A stretch of 64,000 nucleotides of DNA from Verrucomicrobium sp. BvORR034 (GCF_000739635.1 NZ_BATQ01000008.1:1-64000), one strand, 5' to 3'; counted from the first letter of the stretch, positions 7,975-16,745 are shown. Notes: a model not told the origin generated them from the sequence alone. Numbers and translations are program-made.

Positions 7975-8493
7975 ATGAACCTCCGCGCTTCCCTTCCCGT
8001 TGTTTCTGCTGCCGTGGCCCTGCCCCTCCTGCTTTCCAGTTGTGTGGTGGACGACGGGTATGGCTACTCCGACTCCCCCGGCGGCTACTATGAAGGCTCC
8101 TCCTACCCGCGACGCTACAGCAGCGGTTATGGGAACTACTATGGTGGAAACTACGGGAACTACTACGGCTCGGGGTACGGGTCCTCGTACAACCGCCGGC
8201 GTTACTACGACAATCATGATCATGACCACGACCATGATCATGACCACAATCGCAAGTACAGCTCCTCCTCCAGCAAGAAGTACTCGTCCTCCAGTTCGTC
8301 CCGGTCCTCGCAGGTGCAACATGGGGATCACTACCATTCGAGCCAGAGGAAGAAGTCGGAGCACCAGTCCATGATCCGTCGTGGGGATGATGACGATCGC
8401 AAGTCTTCCTCCTCCAGCCGCAGCTCCTCATCCAAGAAAAAGGATGACGATGACAACAAGAAGGGCGGCATCCACGGGCGGGAGAGGCGTTAA
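7975..8493 (+). CDS. Tyr/Gly/His/Ser-rich lipoprotein, second of the tandem set
   Basis: 172 aa from the ATG at 7975. Lipobox LLSSC (Cys about 22) followed by CVVDDGYGYSD, then Gly-Tyr-rich repeats (GNYYGGNYGNYYGSGYGS). A (DH)n tract starts at about residue 80, then polyserine, 'HGDHYHSSQRKKSEHQSMIRRGD' and the C-terminal GGIHGRERR. The CVVD start, the HGDHYHSSQ-RK-xxH-xMIRRGD block and the tail are shared with the next gene, so the two are clear paralogues. The Asp-His run could bind metal ions; that is speculation. No known domain recognised. The stop TAA lies inside the repeat at 8489. Confidence 0.8.
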   Translation: MNLRASLPVVSAAVALPLLLSSCVVDDGYGYSDSPGGYYEGSSYPRRYSSGYGNYYGGNYGNYYGSGYGSSYNRRRYYDNHDHDHDHDHDHNRKYSSSSSKKYSSSSSSRSSQVQHGDHYHSSQRKKSEHQSMIRRGDDDDRKSSSSSRSSSSKKKDDDDNKKGGIHGRERR

Positions 8494-8577
8494 GAGTTAG
8501 ACGTTAAGGGTTAAGAGATGGGAGGGGCATCAAGCGTGTCTCTCGCCTCTCTTAACATCTAACTTTTAACACCTAAC
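8489..8577. repeat. Heptad-phased inverted repeat after the second lipoprotein gene
   Basis: Left arm from 8489 and right arm about 8540-8577, both with GTTANNN 7-bp phasing read inwards (for example GTTAAGA GTTAGAC GTTAAGG GTTAAGA against GTTAGGT GTTAAAA GTTAGAT GTTAAGA). The stop TAA (8491-8493) of the upstream gene is part of the first unit. Same family as 2227-2319. Confidence 0.8.
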
Positions 8578-8694
8578 ATCGCCCTCGTTCGCGCCTCGGC
8601 ACGGCGGTGGATTCAAGAAATGATCAGCAGCGCTGATTATAGTTTGTCGCGTCTTTGAATGATTGGGCAGAGGGGGACGTCAAACCTCTTTGCC

Positions 8695-9228
8695 ATGACT
8701 CCTTTAGCAAAAATCCCCCTTTTGGCCACCGCGCTGGGTCTGGCGATGCTCCTGTCCAGCTGCGTAGTGGATGGTTATGCCTACCGCGAACCCTATGGCG
8801 GTGGGTATTACGATGATGACGACTACTATCCCGTGCGCTCCCGGGGCTCCTACTATGGAGGCTACCCGTCGTACTCCTCCTCTTATTACGGGGGGTACCC
8901 GTATGGATACGGGTATCCTTACGCCTACGGTGGCGGTGCATTGGTCGGCAGTTCGTACTACTATCGGAACCGGTACTACGACAACCATCGCCACCATGAT
9001 CACGACGGCAATCACCGACGGTACTATGCGAACCGCAGTGGAGGATCCTACTCGAACCGGCAGGTGCCGCACGGAGATCACTACCACTCCAGTCAGCTGA
9101 GGAAGAACCAGCACAACGCTATGATTCGCCGTGGCGACAGCACGCTGAACACCCGCACCATCTCCAGCCGGAGTAGCAGCTCCAGCAAGAGCAAAGGCGG
9201 TACCAGCGGGCGTGAACGGAGAAGGTAA
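8695..9228 (+). CDS. Tyr/Gly-rich lipoprotein, third of the tandem set
   Basis: 177 aa from the ATG at 8695, which directly precedes the signal peptide (MTPLAKIPLLATALGLAMLL, lipobox LLSSC). Mature start CVVDGYAYREPYGGG, followed by about 80 residues dominated by Tyr, Gly and Ser, a short His/Asp stretch (NHRHHDHDGNH), HGDHYHSSQLRKNQHNAMIRRGD and the C-terminal GGTSGRERRR. Paralogue of the preceding gene. The aromatic Gly-Tyr repeats look like a structural or cell-surface coat segment. Function unknown. Confidence 0.8.
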   Translation: MTPLAKIPLLATALGLAMLLSSCVVDGYAYREPYGGGYYDDDDYYPVRSRGSYYGGYPSYSSSYYGGYPYGYGYPYAYGGGALVGSSYYYRNRYYDNHRHHDHDGNHRRYYANRSGGSYSNRQVPHGDHYHSSQLRKNQHNAMIRRGDSTLNTRTISSRSSSSSKSKGGTSGRERRR

Positions 9229-9283
9229 TCCGGCCAGCTACGCGGGAGACAGACGGCTTTAAGACACAAGACCAGATGTCAGA

Positions 9284-9424
9284 GGCGGAGCAAAGTAGTG
9301 CGGCATTTTAGTGAGTCAGTCGCGTAGCCGAGCGCGAACAACGCGAGCTAAAGCTCTGCACTACTTTAGGCTACCGCCTGCCTCGTAATCCGGTTGTCCC
9401 AACCGGCTTTGGGAGCGAAGCGGG
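9284..9424. repeat. Family B repeat (CCGGTTG-TCC-CAACCGG element)
   Basis: Contains 'GGCGGAGCAAAGTAGTGC' (from 9284), its inverted partner 'GCACTACTTTAGGC' (about 9356-9370) and a perfect 7-bp hairpin CCGGTTG-TCC-CAACCGG at about 9390-9406, followed by 'CTTTGGGAGCGAAGCGGG'. Further copies lie at about 23627-23800, 44998-45060 (reversed) and 63358-63600. The 9229-9541 gap holds this element and no gene; it is downstream of both neighbouring genes (convergent), so a terminator role is possible. Confidence 0.75.
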
Positions 9425-9541
9425 ATGCGTGTGGGGTGATTGGACATAGTGATCGTCTGCCGCCCCAGGAATGGCGTGGCAAAGGAGTGTGTCAGTCGTG
9501 GGTTCGAGCGCGAACAACACGAGCTAAAGCTCTGGACGAGT

Positions 9542-10837
9542 TTAAGATGCCACCCCGAAAGGAGACTCCAGTACGATGGTGTCGTCCCGATGCGCTCCTG
9601 TAGAGACCATGGTGACCGGGACGTCCACGAGCTCTTCGATGCGACGGACAAAGTTCCGGGCCTCCTCCGGCAGTTCTTGGAAATCACGAATACCGGCGGT
9701 GGGCCGTCGCCAGCCGGGCAGGGTTTCATAAACCGCATTCAGTTCTTCGGAGAGACTGGCTGGTGGTTCTTTGAGGAGTTGGCCCTTGAACCGGTAGCCC
9801 GTGGCCACTTTCACCTCCACCATGCCGTCCAGCACATCCAGCTTGGTCAGCGCCAGGGATTGAATGCCTCCGGCACGGATGCCCGCGCGGACCGTGACCG
9901 CATCGAACCAGCCACAACGTCGCGGCCGGCCGGTGTTCACCCCATACTCGCCACCGCGCTCGCGCAAGGCGTCGCCTTCCGGACCGCTCAGTTCCGTGGG
10001 GAAGAGGCCGTTACCCACCCGGGTGGTGTAGGCCTTGCAGACGCCCAGCACCGTGGCCTGCACGGCCGCCCCATAGCCTGTGCCCAGCGCGGCCTGGGCG
10101 GCGGCGGTATGGGAGGAGGTGACGTACGGATAGGTGCCGTGATCCACATCCAGGAGGATGGCCTGAGCGCCCTCGTACAACAGACGTTCACCTGTCCGGG
10201 CGGAGGCCTCCAGCAGCGGGGGTACGGCGGCGACATAGGGGAGAAGGCGGGGAGCCAGAGCCAGCAACTGCTGGAGCAGCGTTTCCTTCTTCACTGTCGG
10301 CTCACCCCAGCCAGTGAGGAGGGCGTTGTGGTAGGAGAGCAAATCTTCCACCCGCTCCTCCAGCAGGGCGGCATCGGCCAGATCCCCAGCGCGGATGGCG
10401 CGCCGACCAGCCTTGTCCTGGATCGCGGGACCGATCCCCCGGAGGGTGGTGCCGATCGGCCGACGCCGTCGGGATTCCTCCGCTGCCTCCACTTGGTGGT
10501 GCACCGGCAAAACGAGCGCCGTCCGGTCTGACACGATGAGTTGATCAGGGCTCACATCAAGACCCTGTTGCTGCACCGCATCCATCTCGCGAAACAGGGC
10601 CTCCGGATTCAGCACCACGCCGCTGCCGATGATCCCGGGTCGCCCATGGAGCAGACCGCAGGGCAGGAGGTTCAGTTTCCACATCTTGCCGCGGGCCACC
10701 AGGGTGTGTCCCGCGTTGTTTCCGCCGTTGAACCGGATCACCCGGTCGGCCTGGGCTGCCAGCAGGTCCACGATCTTGCCTTTCCCTTCATCGCCCCATT
10801 GGGCTCCCATCACGATGCATTGTTGATTCGTTTTCAT
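9542..10837 (-). CDS. purA: Adenylosuccinate synthetase
   Basis: 431 aa. Catalyses GTP-dependent condensation of IMP and aspartate to adenylosuccinate in AMP synthesis. Signature GAQWGDEGKGKIVDLLA at the N-terminus (residues 11-27), NNAGHT with the catalytic His near 40, GTTLRGIGPAIQDKAGR near 130-145, YEGAQAILLDVDHGTYPYVTSS near 220-241 and TGRPRRCGWFDAV near 305. The ATG at 10837 gives the standard N-terminus. It is divergent from the LysR-type gene with only about 90 nt between start codons. Confidence 0.97.
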   Translation of the reverse strand: MKTNQQCIVMGAQWGDEGKGKIVDLLAAQADRVIRFNGGNNAGHTLVARGKMWKLNLLPCGLLHGRPGIIGSGVVLNPEALFREMDAVQQQGLDVSPDQLIVSDRTALVLPVHHQVEAAEESRRRRPIGTTLRGIGPAIQDKAGRRAIRAGDLADAALLEERVEDLLSYHNALLTGWGEPTVKKETLLQQLLALAPRLLPYVAAVPPLLEASARTGERLLYEGAQAILLDVDHGTYPYVTSSHTAAAQAALGTGYGAAVQATVLGVCKAYTTRVGNGLFPTELSGPEGDALRERGGEYGVNTGRPRRCGWFDAVTVRAGIRAGGIQSLALTKLDVLDGMVEVKVATGYRFKGQLLKEPPASLSEELNAVYETLPGWRRPTAGIRDFQELPEEARNFVRRIEELVDVPVTMVSTGAHRDDTIVLESPFGVAS

Positions 10838-10913
10838 GCCGCAGAAGCTCTCCGCTTGGCGGAGGGTGACAATCGACTTAAGATGACCCTGTGCGTCAGG
10901 AAAACTCACAGCA

Positions 10914-10920
10914 AGGGGAG
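10914..10920 (+). promoter_or_regulatory. Shine-Dalgarno that favours a TTG start for the LysR gene
   Basis: AGGGGAG at 10914-10920, 6 nt before a TTG at 10927. The alternative in-frame GTG at 10891 has no such motif, and the protein from the TTG (LNRQLPPLNALRVFEAAA) matches the usual LysR/GcvA N-terminus. Confidence 0.6.
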
Positions 10921-10926
10921 ACCCGT

Positions 10927-11910
10927 TTGAACCGGCAGCTGCCTCCGCTCAATGCCCTGCGGGTCTTTGAAGCCGCTGCCCGGCTCGAAAGTTTCTCCCG
11001 GGCTGCGGAGGGGCTGCACGTCACTCACGGGGCCGTGAGCCGACAGATCCAGCAGCTGGAGGACTGGCTGGGCCGCCTGCTCTTTGAACGGCGACATCGC
11101 GGGGTGGCGCTCACCGCTGCCGGGCAGGAGTATCTGCGGGAGGTGATGCCTGCGCTGGAGCGGATCGAGGAAGCAACGCTCCGCCAACTCGCGCAGAATC
11201 CCCGCCGGGTGCTGCGCGTCAATGCACCGGCCACGTTCACCCTGCGGTGGCTCATCCCGCGTCTGTCCGGCTTTCACACGCAGCACCCGCATCTGGAGAT
11301 TCACCTCTCTTCCTCCAATGAGGAGGTGGGGTTCTTGCGGGAGAGCTTTGATCTCGTGATCCGGGGTGGGCCCCGTCTCTGGAAGGGCTACGTGGGGCAC
11401 GAGTTCCTCACGGAACATCGTCTTCCGGTCTGCAGCCCCGCAGTGCTTGCAGCCTTGCCGCTCAAGCATCCCGCGGACTTGCGGAAGCACACACTGCTTC
11501 ACACCTCCAGTCAGCCAGATGCATGGAGTGAATGGCTGGAGCTGGCCGGGGTGCCGCGCCTGGAGGCCCGGGCCGTGGTGACGTTTGATCACTTCTACCT
11601 CACGCTCCAGGCGGCGCTGGACGGTCTGGGCGTGGCCATGGGGCCCATGCTGCTGGTGGCAGAGGACCTCGCCAGCGGTCGTCTGGTGGCCCCGTTCGAA
11701 GGGCCCCGTCTCTCCACCTGGCATTACTTCGCCTACGTTCCGGAAGCGCTGGCGGAGCAGGCAGGGGTGCAGAGCCTGCTGGCTTGGCTGGATGGCGAGG
11801 CGGGGCAGGGGGCCGCCATGCCAGACCCGCCTAAGCCGGCGCGGGATAAAAGCTCTGCTCCGGCAGCACCTGGGCGATCGAGGCGTTCCACCGGAAGTCG
11901 TCTGGGTTGA
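10927..11910 (+). CDS. LysR-type transcriptional regulator (GcvA/AmpR-like)
   Basis: About 327 aa from the TTG at 10927. The N-terminal winged helix (PLNALRVFEAAARLESFSRAAEGLHVTHGAVSRQIQQLEDWLG, residues 7-50) is typical of the GcvA/AmpR branch. The effector-binding domain (about 85-295) contains 'FDLVIRGG' and 'TLQAALDGLGVAMGPMLL'. It probably controls an adjacent or divergent promoter; purA is divergent, but no physiological link is evident. The final 26 codons overlap the end of the convergent methyltransferase gene (11831-11910). Confidence 0.88.
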   Translation: MNRQLPPLNALRVFEAAARLESFSRAAEGLHVTHGAVSRQIQQLEDWLGRLLFERRHRGVALTAAGQEYLREVMPALERIEEATLRQLAQNPRRVLRVNAPATFTLRWLIPRLSGFHTQHPHLEIHLSSSNEEVGFLRESFDLVIRGGPRLWKGYVGHEFLTEHRLPVCSPAVLAALPLKHPADLRKHTLLHTSSQPDAWSEWLELAGVPRLEARAVVTFDHFYLTLQAALDGLGVAMGPMLLVAEDLASGRLVAPFEGPRLSTWHYFAYVPEALAEQAGVQSLLAWLDGEAGQGAAMPDPPKPARDKSSAPAAPGRSRRSTGSRLG

Positions 11911-14890
11911 TGTCTCGAACCTTGCACACCAGGATGTTGCTTTCTGCATAGTTCGGGTGGGCGGGGCTCTGGCCGATGTTTGCGTCCAACACCCCCTCCA
12001 TGTGCATGCGGCAGGGGCCGGTCATCCCAAGGGTGATCACCTCGAACCCAAGGGCCGGGGAGAAGAGGACCCGCAGTCCCTCGTGCGAGAACCGCCAGAA
12101 GTCCCAGGGGGATTCATGCAGCGGCCAGGTGAAGACGGTGGAATGATAGGCCAGGCCACCCACAGGCAGCAGCTTGTTGATCTCCATCGCCACCACCCAG
12201 GGCATCGCGATGTGTTCCAGCACAGAGAGGGAGAAGATGGCGTCAAACGTGGTGCCTTCAGGGAAATAACTGCTGAGCCGGTGCGCATCCCCCGTGACGT
12301 CCGTGTTCGCATCCGGGTAATAGTCGAAGCCCGTGTACTGCACATGCGGCTGGAAGAACCTCCGCTTGCTGGCGCTGTCCGGGCACACCACGCGGGAGCC
12401 AATCTCCATCACGCTGCGGCACGCGCGATTCACCCGTCCGGCAAACTCCGCCAGCGTGAGGCCCGGCGGGACGGCCGGTGGCAGAGGAGGGAATCCGGTG
12501 GCCGCCAGATGCAGCCTTTGGAAATCGGGCGCATCTGGACCGGAGCGCATGCGGACCGCCAGCGGATGCACGGCGCGCCGTTGGTACCGTGCGCGGAACC
12601 CGCAACGCGGCTGGCGTGTGTAGCTGGCGAACACCTCGTGCTCATAGACGTCCGGGCGGTCGTGCCACTGAATGTCCAGCAGGGTGGCACCCTCGTACAC
12701 GATCTGCACGTCCTCTGGCAGGCCGGTCTGCACCAGGACAAATCCGCTGATGCCTACGAACTGGTCGTCAGACCACGTGGTCTCGATTTGCACGTGGGTC
12801 CCTTCCGCCTGCAGGGCCCCGGCTTGATAATCGAAGAGCCTGGAGGTCTGCGGTTCGATCATACCAGACCCAGGGTCCGAGGAGCCATCTATCGCCGTTG
12901 CGAGGGCCATCTCCGCCAGACGTTCGCTGGCCAGGGTCGCCCAGTGCCTGGCACGCTCCAGCTCCGGCCGGGCGGCAGGCTCCAGTGCGGCCAGGTTCGT
13001 GTACAGCTGTTGGGCCTCCGTCTTGAGCCAGAGCCGTACGCACAGCTCCGCCTGGCAAAAGCGGCTTTCCTGGCGGAAGACATCCGCCACCGGTGTCTGG
13101 CCTGCCAGCAGATCACAGGCGCGACCGAGTTGTCGGAAGTGATCCAGCCCCGCGGTCCACTGGTCTGGCGTTGTCTCGTCCACCTTGCCCCGCGCGTACA
13201 GGTACCACAAGGGCTCGGCGGGCACGGCGCTCCCCAGTCCGTTGGTGACAATGCTGGCGACCAGTTCCCCCGGCCCTTGGGGCAGCCGCAGTTTCAGCGT
13301 CGCACAAGTGCTCTCCAGCGCCTCAAGCTCACGGCGGGCTGCCTCCCACTCGTTGCGGAAGACAAAAACCTTGAGCCGCTCCACATGCGCGCGGGTGCAC
13401 AGCGGTGCCGGTGCCGGTACCAGCGCATAGTCCCTCTGGCGCTCCTGACCGCTGGCGGCGATCTTTTCCATCAGCTTCATCCCTTCCGCCAGGCGGTCGC
13501 CTCCCTCTGCCAGCATCGTGTTCGCTTCCTCGAACCGTGCCTGCCAGACGACCGGGGCCACCAGGGGGTAGATGACATCGTCACCGGGCAGCAGTCGCAC
13601 TGCCAGCAGATGGGCTTGATGGAAGTGCCGTCGTGCCATCTTGCGCTCGCCCAGGTGCAGCAGGGCGATCAGGCCCAGCAGATGCTCCAGCGCGGCGATG
13701 AAGGTGGGCACCTTCCCCCGCAGTTCCGCTGCCTTGCGGCCCCGCTTCACGCGGCGGAGTTGCTCCTTGGGATCCAGCACTTCCGGGCCGAATGCCGCCA
13801 TCAGCGCCTGCTCCAGCGACCTCCAGACCTCCATGGCCGCGGCGAAGTCACCCCGGTGCACCAGCGTCTCCAGCAGGCGGAAGGCCATGCCGCGCCGTAG
13901 CGCAGACGTCTCAGGAGCGGAGCGCACCCGCAAGCGCAGGTATTGCTCATGCACCTGCTCCACGGTCGTCGCATCCGCGTCACGCAGCTCGAATGGATGT
14001 CGCGAGGCATAGCAGACGATTTGAGAGGCCGTGGTGCGGAAGTAGAAGTGGGTGAGTCCCGCCTTTCGCAGAAGGCTCTCCAGGCTGTCCTCATTGAACA
14101 AGAGGGTGTGCTTGCCCGGACTGAGTGCGCTCCAGAGCTCATGCGGCGCGGCGTGCTCATCCTCCAGCAGCTTCGCATTGGGGGTGGTCAGCACCAGCAC
14201 GCCGGTCTCATGAAGATGGCTCACTGCCGTCTTCGCGAACGCCAGGGGATCCGCCACATGCTCGATGATCTCCACCGCCACCACGTGGTCGAAGCCCTCC
14301 TCCCCGCCGGGCAGCTGCAATCCCGGCTTCAGAAACTGGCGCACGATGTTGACTCCTAGGTCCTTCATCCCGGCCGCCGCCAGGGGCGAGGGCTCCACCC
14401 CCACCCCCGTGCCGCCGAACTGGGTCTGCCACACATCCAGCAGCAGGCCGTAGCCGCTCCCGATCTCCAGTAGCCGCGGCGACTTTCTGCGGGGCAGGCG
14501 GCTCAGGAGCTGGCAGATGAAGCGGGGTGCTCCCACGGACTCCACGTAGAAATCCAGCGAGGCCATCAGCGCCTCCGCCCCATACTCGGCGAGGTCGATG
14601 GGATCGTAGAAATAGGAGCGGCAATCCAGACAGTGGCGGATGAGCAGGGTCTCTCCTGGATCAGAGGGGGCTGTCACCCGGTAGGCCTCCGCCTTGGGCC
14701 CTGAGCCGCAGCAGACGGGGCAGTTGCGTTCCGCTTTCTCGGCGGCGTTCTGCTTCTTGACGGCCCAGGGGTTGGCCTGGTCCGCCTTGGACCGCTTACC
14801 GGGGCCAGATCGGGTGCTGGACCGGGATCCGGACCTTGAGTGGACTTTGGAAAAGGGGAAGAGACTCTCGACGATTCGGGGGAGTTCCAT
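11831..14890 (-). CDS. Large protein with N- and C-terminal SAM methyltransferase domains
   Basis: 1019 aa. Residues about 57-90 form a four-Cys zinc ribbon (Cys57, Cys60, Cys87, Cys90). A class I methyltransferase follows, with SAM motif LEIGSGYG at 141-148 and VEIIEHVADP near 207. A helical, TPR-like region of about 500 residues contains many Leu/Ala/Glu/Arg helices. A second methyltransferase-like domain (from about residue 830) has YTGFDYYPDANTDVTGD, FSLSVLEHIAMPW and LLPVGGLAYHSTVF. The N-terminal zinc ribbon plus methyltransferase resembles sugar/cell-surface C-methyltransferases. Substrate unknown. The final codons overlap the convergent LysR gene by 80 nt. Confidence 0.8.
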   Translation of the reverse strand: MELPRIVESLFPFSKVHSRSGSRSSTRSGPGKRSKADQANPWAVKKQNAAEKAERNCPVCCGSGPKAEAYRVTAPSDPGETLLIRHCLDCRSYFYDPIDLAEYGAEALMASLDFYVESVGAPRFICQLLSRLPRRKSPRLLEIGSGYGLLLDVWQTQFGGTGVGVEPSPLAAAGMKDLGVNIVRQFLKPGLQLPGGEEGFDHVVAVEIIEHVADPLAFAKTAVSHLHETGVLVLTTPNAKLLEDEHAAPHELWSALSPGKHTLLFNEDSLESLLRKAGLTHFYFRTTASQIVCYASRHPFELRDADATTVEQVHEQYLRLRVRSAPETSALRRGMAFRLLETLVHRGDFAAAMEVWRSLEQALMAAFGPEVLDPKEQLRRVKRGRKAAELRGKVPTFIAALEHLLGLIALLHLGERKMARRHFHQAHLLAVRLLPGDDVIYPLVAPVVWQARFEEANTMLAEGGDRLAEGMKLMEKIAASGQERQRDYALVPAPAPLCTRAHVERLKVFVFRNEWEAARRELEALESTCATLKLRLPQGPGELVASIVTNGLGSAVPAEPLWYLYARGKVDETTPDQWTAGLDHFRQLGRACDLLAGQTPVADVFRQESRFCQAELCVRLWLKTEAQQLYTNLAALEPAARPELERARHWATLASERLAEMALATAIDGSSDPGSGMIEPQTSRLFDYQAGALQAEGTHVQIETTWSDDQFVGISGFVLVQTGLPEDVQIVYEGATLLDIQWHDRPDVYEHEVFASYTRQPRCGFRARYQRRAVHPLAVRMRSGPDAPDFQRLHLAATGFPPLPPAVPPGLTLAEFAGRVNRACRSVMEIGSRVVCPDSASKRRFFQPHVQYTGFDYYPDANTDVTGDAHRLSSYFPEGTTFDAIFSLSVLEHIAMPWVVAMEINKLLPVGGLAYHSTVFTWPLHESPWDFWRFSHEGLRVLFSPALGFEVITLGMTGPCRMHMEGVLDANIGQSPAHPNYAESNILVCKVRDINPDDFRWNASIAQVLPEQSFYPAPA

Positions 14891-15033
14891 CGGCGCATAG
14901 TGAGTTCAAACTCAAGCCGTGGCAACATCCTTTGAGCGGGTGGAAACTTAATGCAAATTCCCACATCCAGAAGCGTTGTGCCCTGCGTTGGAGTGGTCGG
15001 TTTGCAGGGCGGCGGAACTCCCCGGTGGCCGGC

Positions 15034-15510
15034 TCAGGGCCGCCGATCAGGAGTACTGGCTTGCAACATCCGGTTCAGACGGCCCATCGTCCGATTGACG
15101 TGTTTCGCGGTCAGCGTGCACTCCCAGAGTCGCAGAACCCGCCAGTTGGCCTTCCGGAGCTGCCGCGTCACTTTGGTATCCCGTGCTCGGTTGGCCACGA
15201 CTTTGGTGTCCCAGAATTTCCGGTTCTGCTTGGGCCGCACATAGCAGCGCGGGCACCCGTGCCAGAAACAGCCGTCTACAAACACCGCCACCCGCAGCTT
15301 CCAGAACACAAAGTCCGGCTTCACCTTGAGCATCGGCCGAGTCGCATGGCGGGAAGTGTCCGGCACGGTGATGAGCGCATGCCTCCGCCACCCTTTGATC
15401 CCCGCCGCGCGCAGCAGCAGCATGAGCCGCAGCTCCGTGTCCTTGTTGCCCGTGGACCGGATCAAGGACATCACCTGCGAGCGCTTTTCGGGCGTGAAGA
15501 CGTCAGGCAT
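15034..15510 (-). CDS. vsr: Very short patch repair endonuclease
   Basis: 158 aa, standard Vsr length. Vsr nicks DNA 5' of the T in T:G mismatches produced by deamination of 5-methylcytosine. Conserved features are DVFTPEKRSQVMSLIRSTGNK at residues 3-23, the catalytic Asp66 in KPDFVFW, FVDGCFWHGCPRCY (77-90, catalytic/metal His and zinc Cys) and NWRVLRLWECTL (122-133). vsr is normally next to a dcm-type cytosine methyltransferase, but none is present here. Instead it is divergent from a DUF3883 putative nuclease, 72 nt apart. Confidence 0.93.
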   Translation of the reverse strand: MPDVFTPEKRSQVMSLIRSTGNKDTELRLMLLLRAAGIKGWRRHALITVPDTSRHATRPMLKVKPDFVFWKLRVAVFVDGCFWHGCPRCYVRPKQNRKFWDTKVVANRARDTKVTRQLRKANWRVLRLWECTLTAKHVNRTMGRLNRMLQASTPDRRP

Positions 15511-15582
15511 GAAGTGGATTCGGCTTGATTGCGGGTGTCAGACGTGGATGACTCTTTCATCCGGCAACGTCCGGTTCACTGA

Positions 15583-16431
15583 ATGTCTGAAAACTGGTCA
15601 GAACCAGAGGTGGAAGCAGTAGTCTCAGACTATCTGCAGATGCTCCTGCTCGAACGCAATGGCATCCCTTTCAACAAGGCTGAGAACAACCGGCTGTTGA
15701 GAAACATCGTCACGACGCGCACCCGGGGATCGGTGGAGCGGAAACACCAGAACATCAGCGCTGTCTTGTTGGAGTTGGGGTATCCCTACATCGACGGCTA
15801 CAAGCCCTTGGGAAACTACCAGGAGATGCTTGGCAGAGTTGTTCGAGAGAGGCTGGAAGCGCTGGGCGAGCTTGATGCCGTTCTGCTGAATGAGGTTCAG
15901 CAAACGGTTGAAGTGGCGGCCGTGAATAACATAGTGGCCATTCAAGTGGCTCCGCCAGAGCGCAAGGACCGAAAGAATGCTCTGTACGAAAGAACGGTCA
16001 GTGCACCACCCCGACCCTGCCGTCGCAATTTCATCGAAATGGAATCACGCAATCGATCCCTTGGATTGGCAGGGGAGCAGTTGGCTCTGGCCTTCGAGCA
16101 TCGTCGGCTGTGGGAAGCAGGGGAACGTCGACTTGCGGAAAAGATCGAGCACGTCTCCCTGACCCAGGGCGATGGTCTCGGCTATGATATCCATTCCTTT
16201 GAAGTGGATGGACGCGACCGCTTCATTGAGGTGAAAACGACCCGTTTCGGACTTTGGACCCCATTTTTCGCCTCTCGAAATGAGGTGCGAGTTTCAGAGG
16301 ATCGCGAAGAAGAGTATCAAGTGTATCGCGTCTTCGGGTTTGAGAAAGCACCGCAGTTCTTCGCACTGCGTGGTTCGCTGAGGAAGTCGTGTCTTCTCGA
16401 TGCGACGGAATATGCTGCTGTGCCGAGGTAG
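15583..16431 (+). CDS. DUF3883 domain protein, putative PD-(D/E)xK nuclease
   Basis: 282 aa. The N-terminal half (1-145) is helical with no recognised domain. The C-terminal DUF3883 domain (about 155-270) contains SLGLAGEQLAL (Glu165), GLGYDIHSFE (Asp202) and RFIEVKTTRFG (Glu216-Val-Lys218). This is the D...ExK arrangement of restriction-like nucleases. DUF3883 is common in defence genes. By eye the gene is less GC-rich than its neighbours, which together with the divergent vsr suggests a small transferred defence/repair module. Start ATG at 15583. Confidence 0.75.
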   Translation: MSENWSEPEVEAVVSDYLQMLLLERNGIPFNKAENNRLLRNIVTTRTRGSVERKHQNISAVLLELGYPYIDGYKPLGNYQEMLGRVVRERLEALGELDAVLLNEVQQTVEVAAVNNIVAIQVAPPERKDRKNALYERTVSAPPRPCRRNFIEMESRNRSLGLAGEQLALAFEHRRLWEAGERRLAEKIEHVSLTQGDGLGYDIHSFEVDGRDRFIEVKTTRFGLWTPFFASRNEVRVSEDREEEYQVYRVFGFEKAPQFFALRGSLRKSCLLDATEYAAVPR

Positions 16432-16745
16432 AGCTCGTAAGCATTGCGAGTTTCGCGACCTGAAGGGTCGCGAGAGAGGGTCGCTTGATGCGCGGATGGC
16501 CAGAGTCTGTCGCGGTGAATCGCCGCAAAGGGCAGTCACATTCGCTCCCTCCCTTCCCGCAGCTGGTTGGCACAACAGGACTACTGTGCTCCGCCCTACC
16601 ATACGTCAGCCAGCTTAGGCTTTATAGTCCTTCTGTCCCCCGCGCAGCGGGTCGGGCCTGAAACGCCACGGGAGCGCAAAAAAAGGGATGACCTTTCGGC
16701 CACCCCTTTTGCGTTAGGTTAGGTGCTAGAACTTGGCGTTGCTGC
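16432..16745. other. Intergenic repeat remnants between convergent genes
   Basis: 314 nt without a gene. It contains a degenerate family B piece (about 16558-16600, 'cagctggttggcacaacaggactactgtgctccgcc'). It also has a 'ctgaagggtcgcgaga' word shared with about 20336-20352, and a 'tgtcccccgcgcagcgg' word shared with about 23997-24013. The last 70 nt hold the intrinsic terminator of the leftward gene. Confidence 0.55.
16678..16713 (-). terminator. Intrinsic terminator of the inverse-autotransporter gene
   Basis: Read on the minus strand: GCAAAAGGGGTGGCC, a GAAA tetraloop, then GGTCATCCC followed by a run of seven to eight T. The stem has a few mismatches but is GC-rich and is followed by the U-tract (complement of 16678-16684). 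It begins about 33 nt after the stop codon at 16746. Confidence 0.8.

Noticed and set aside
11585-13900. 771-codon plus-strand open frame
   Set aside because: Shadow of the double methyltransferase gene; composition is that of antisense GC-rich DNA.
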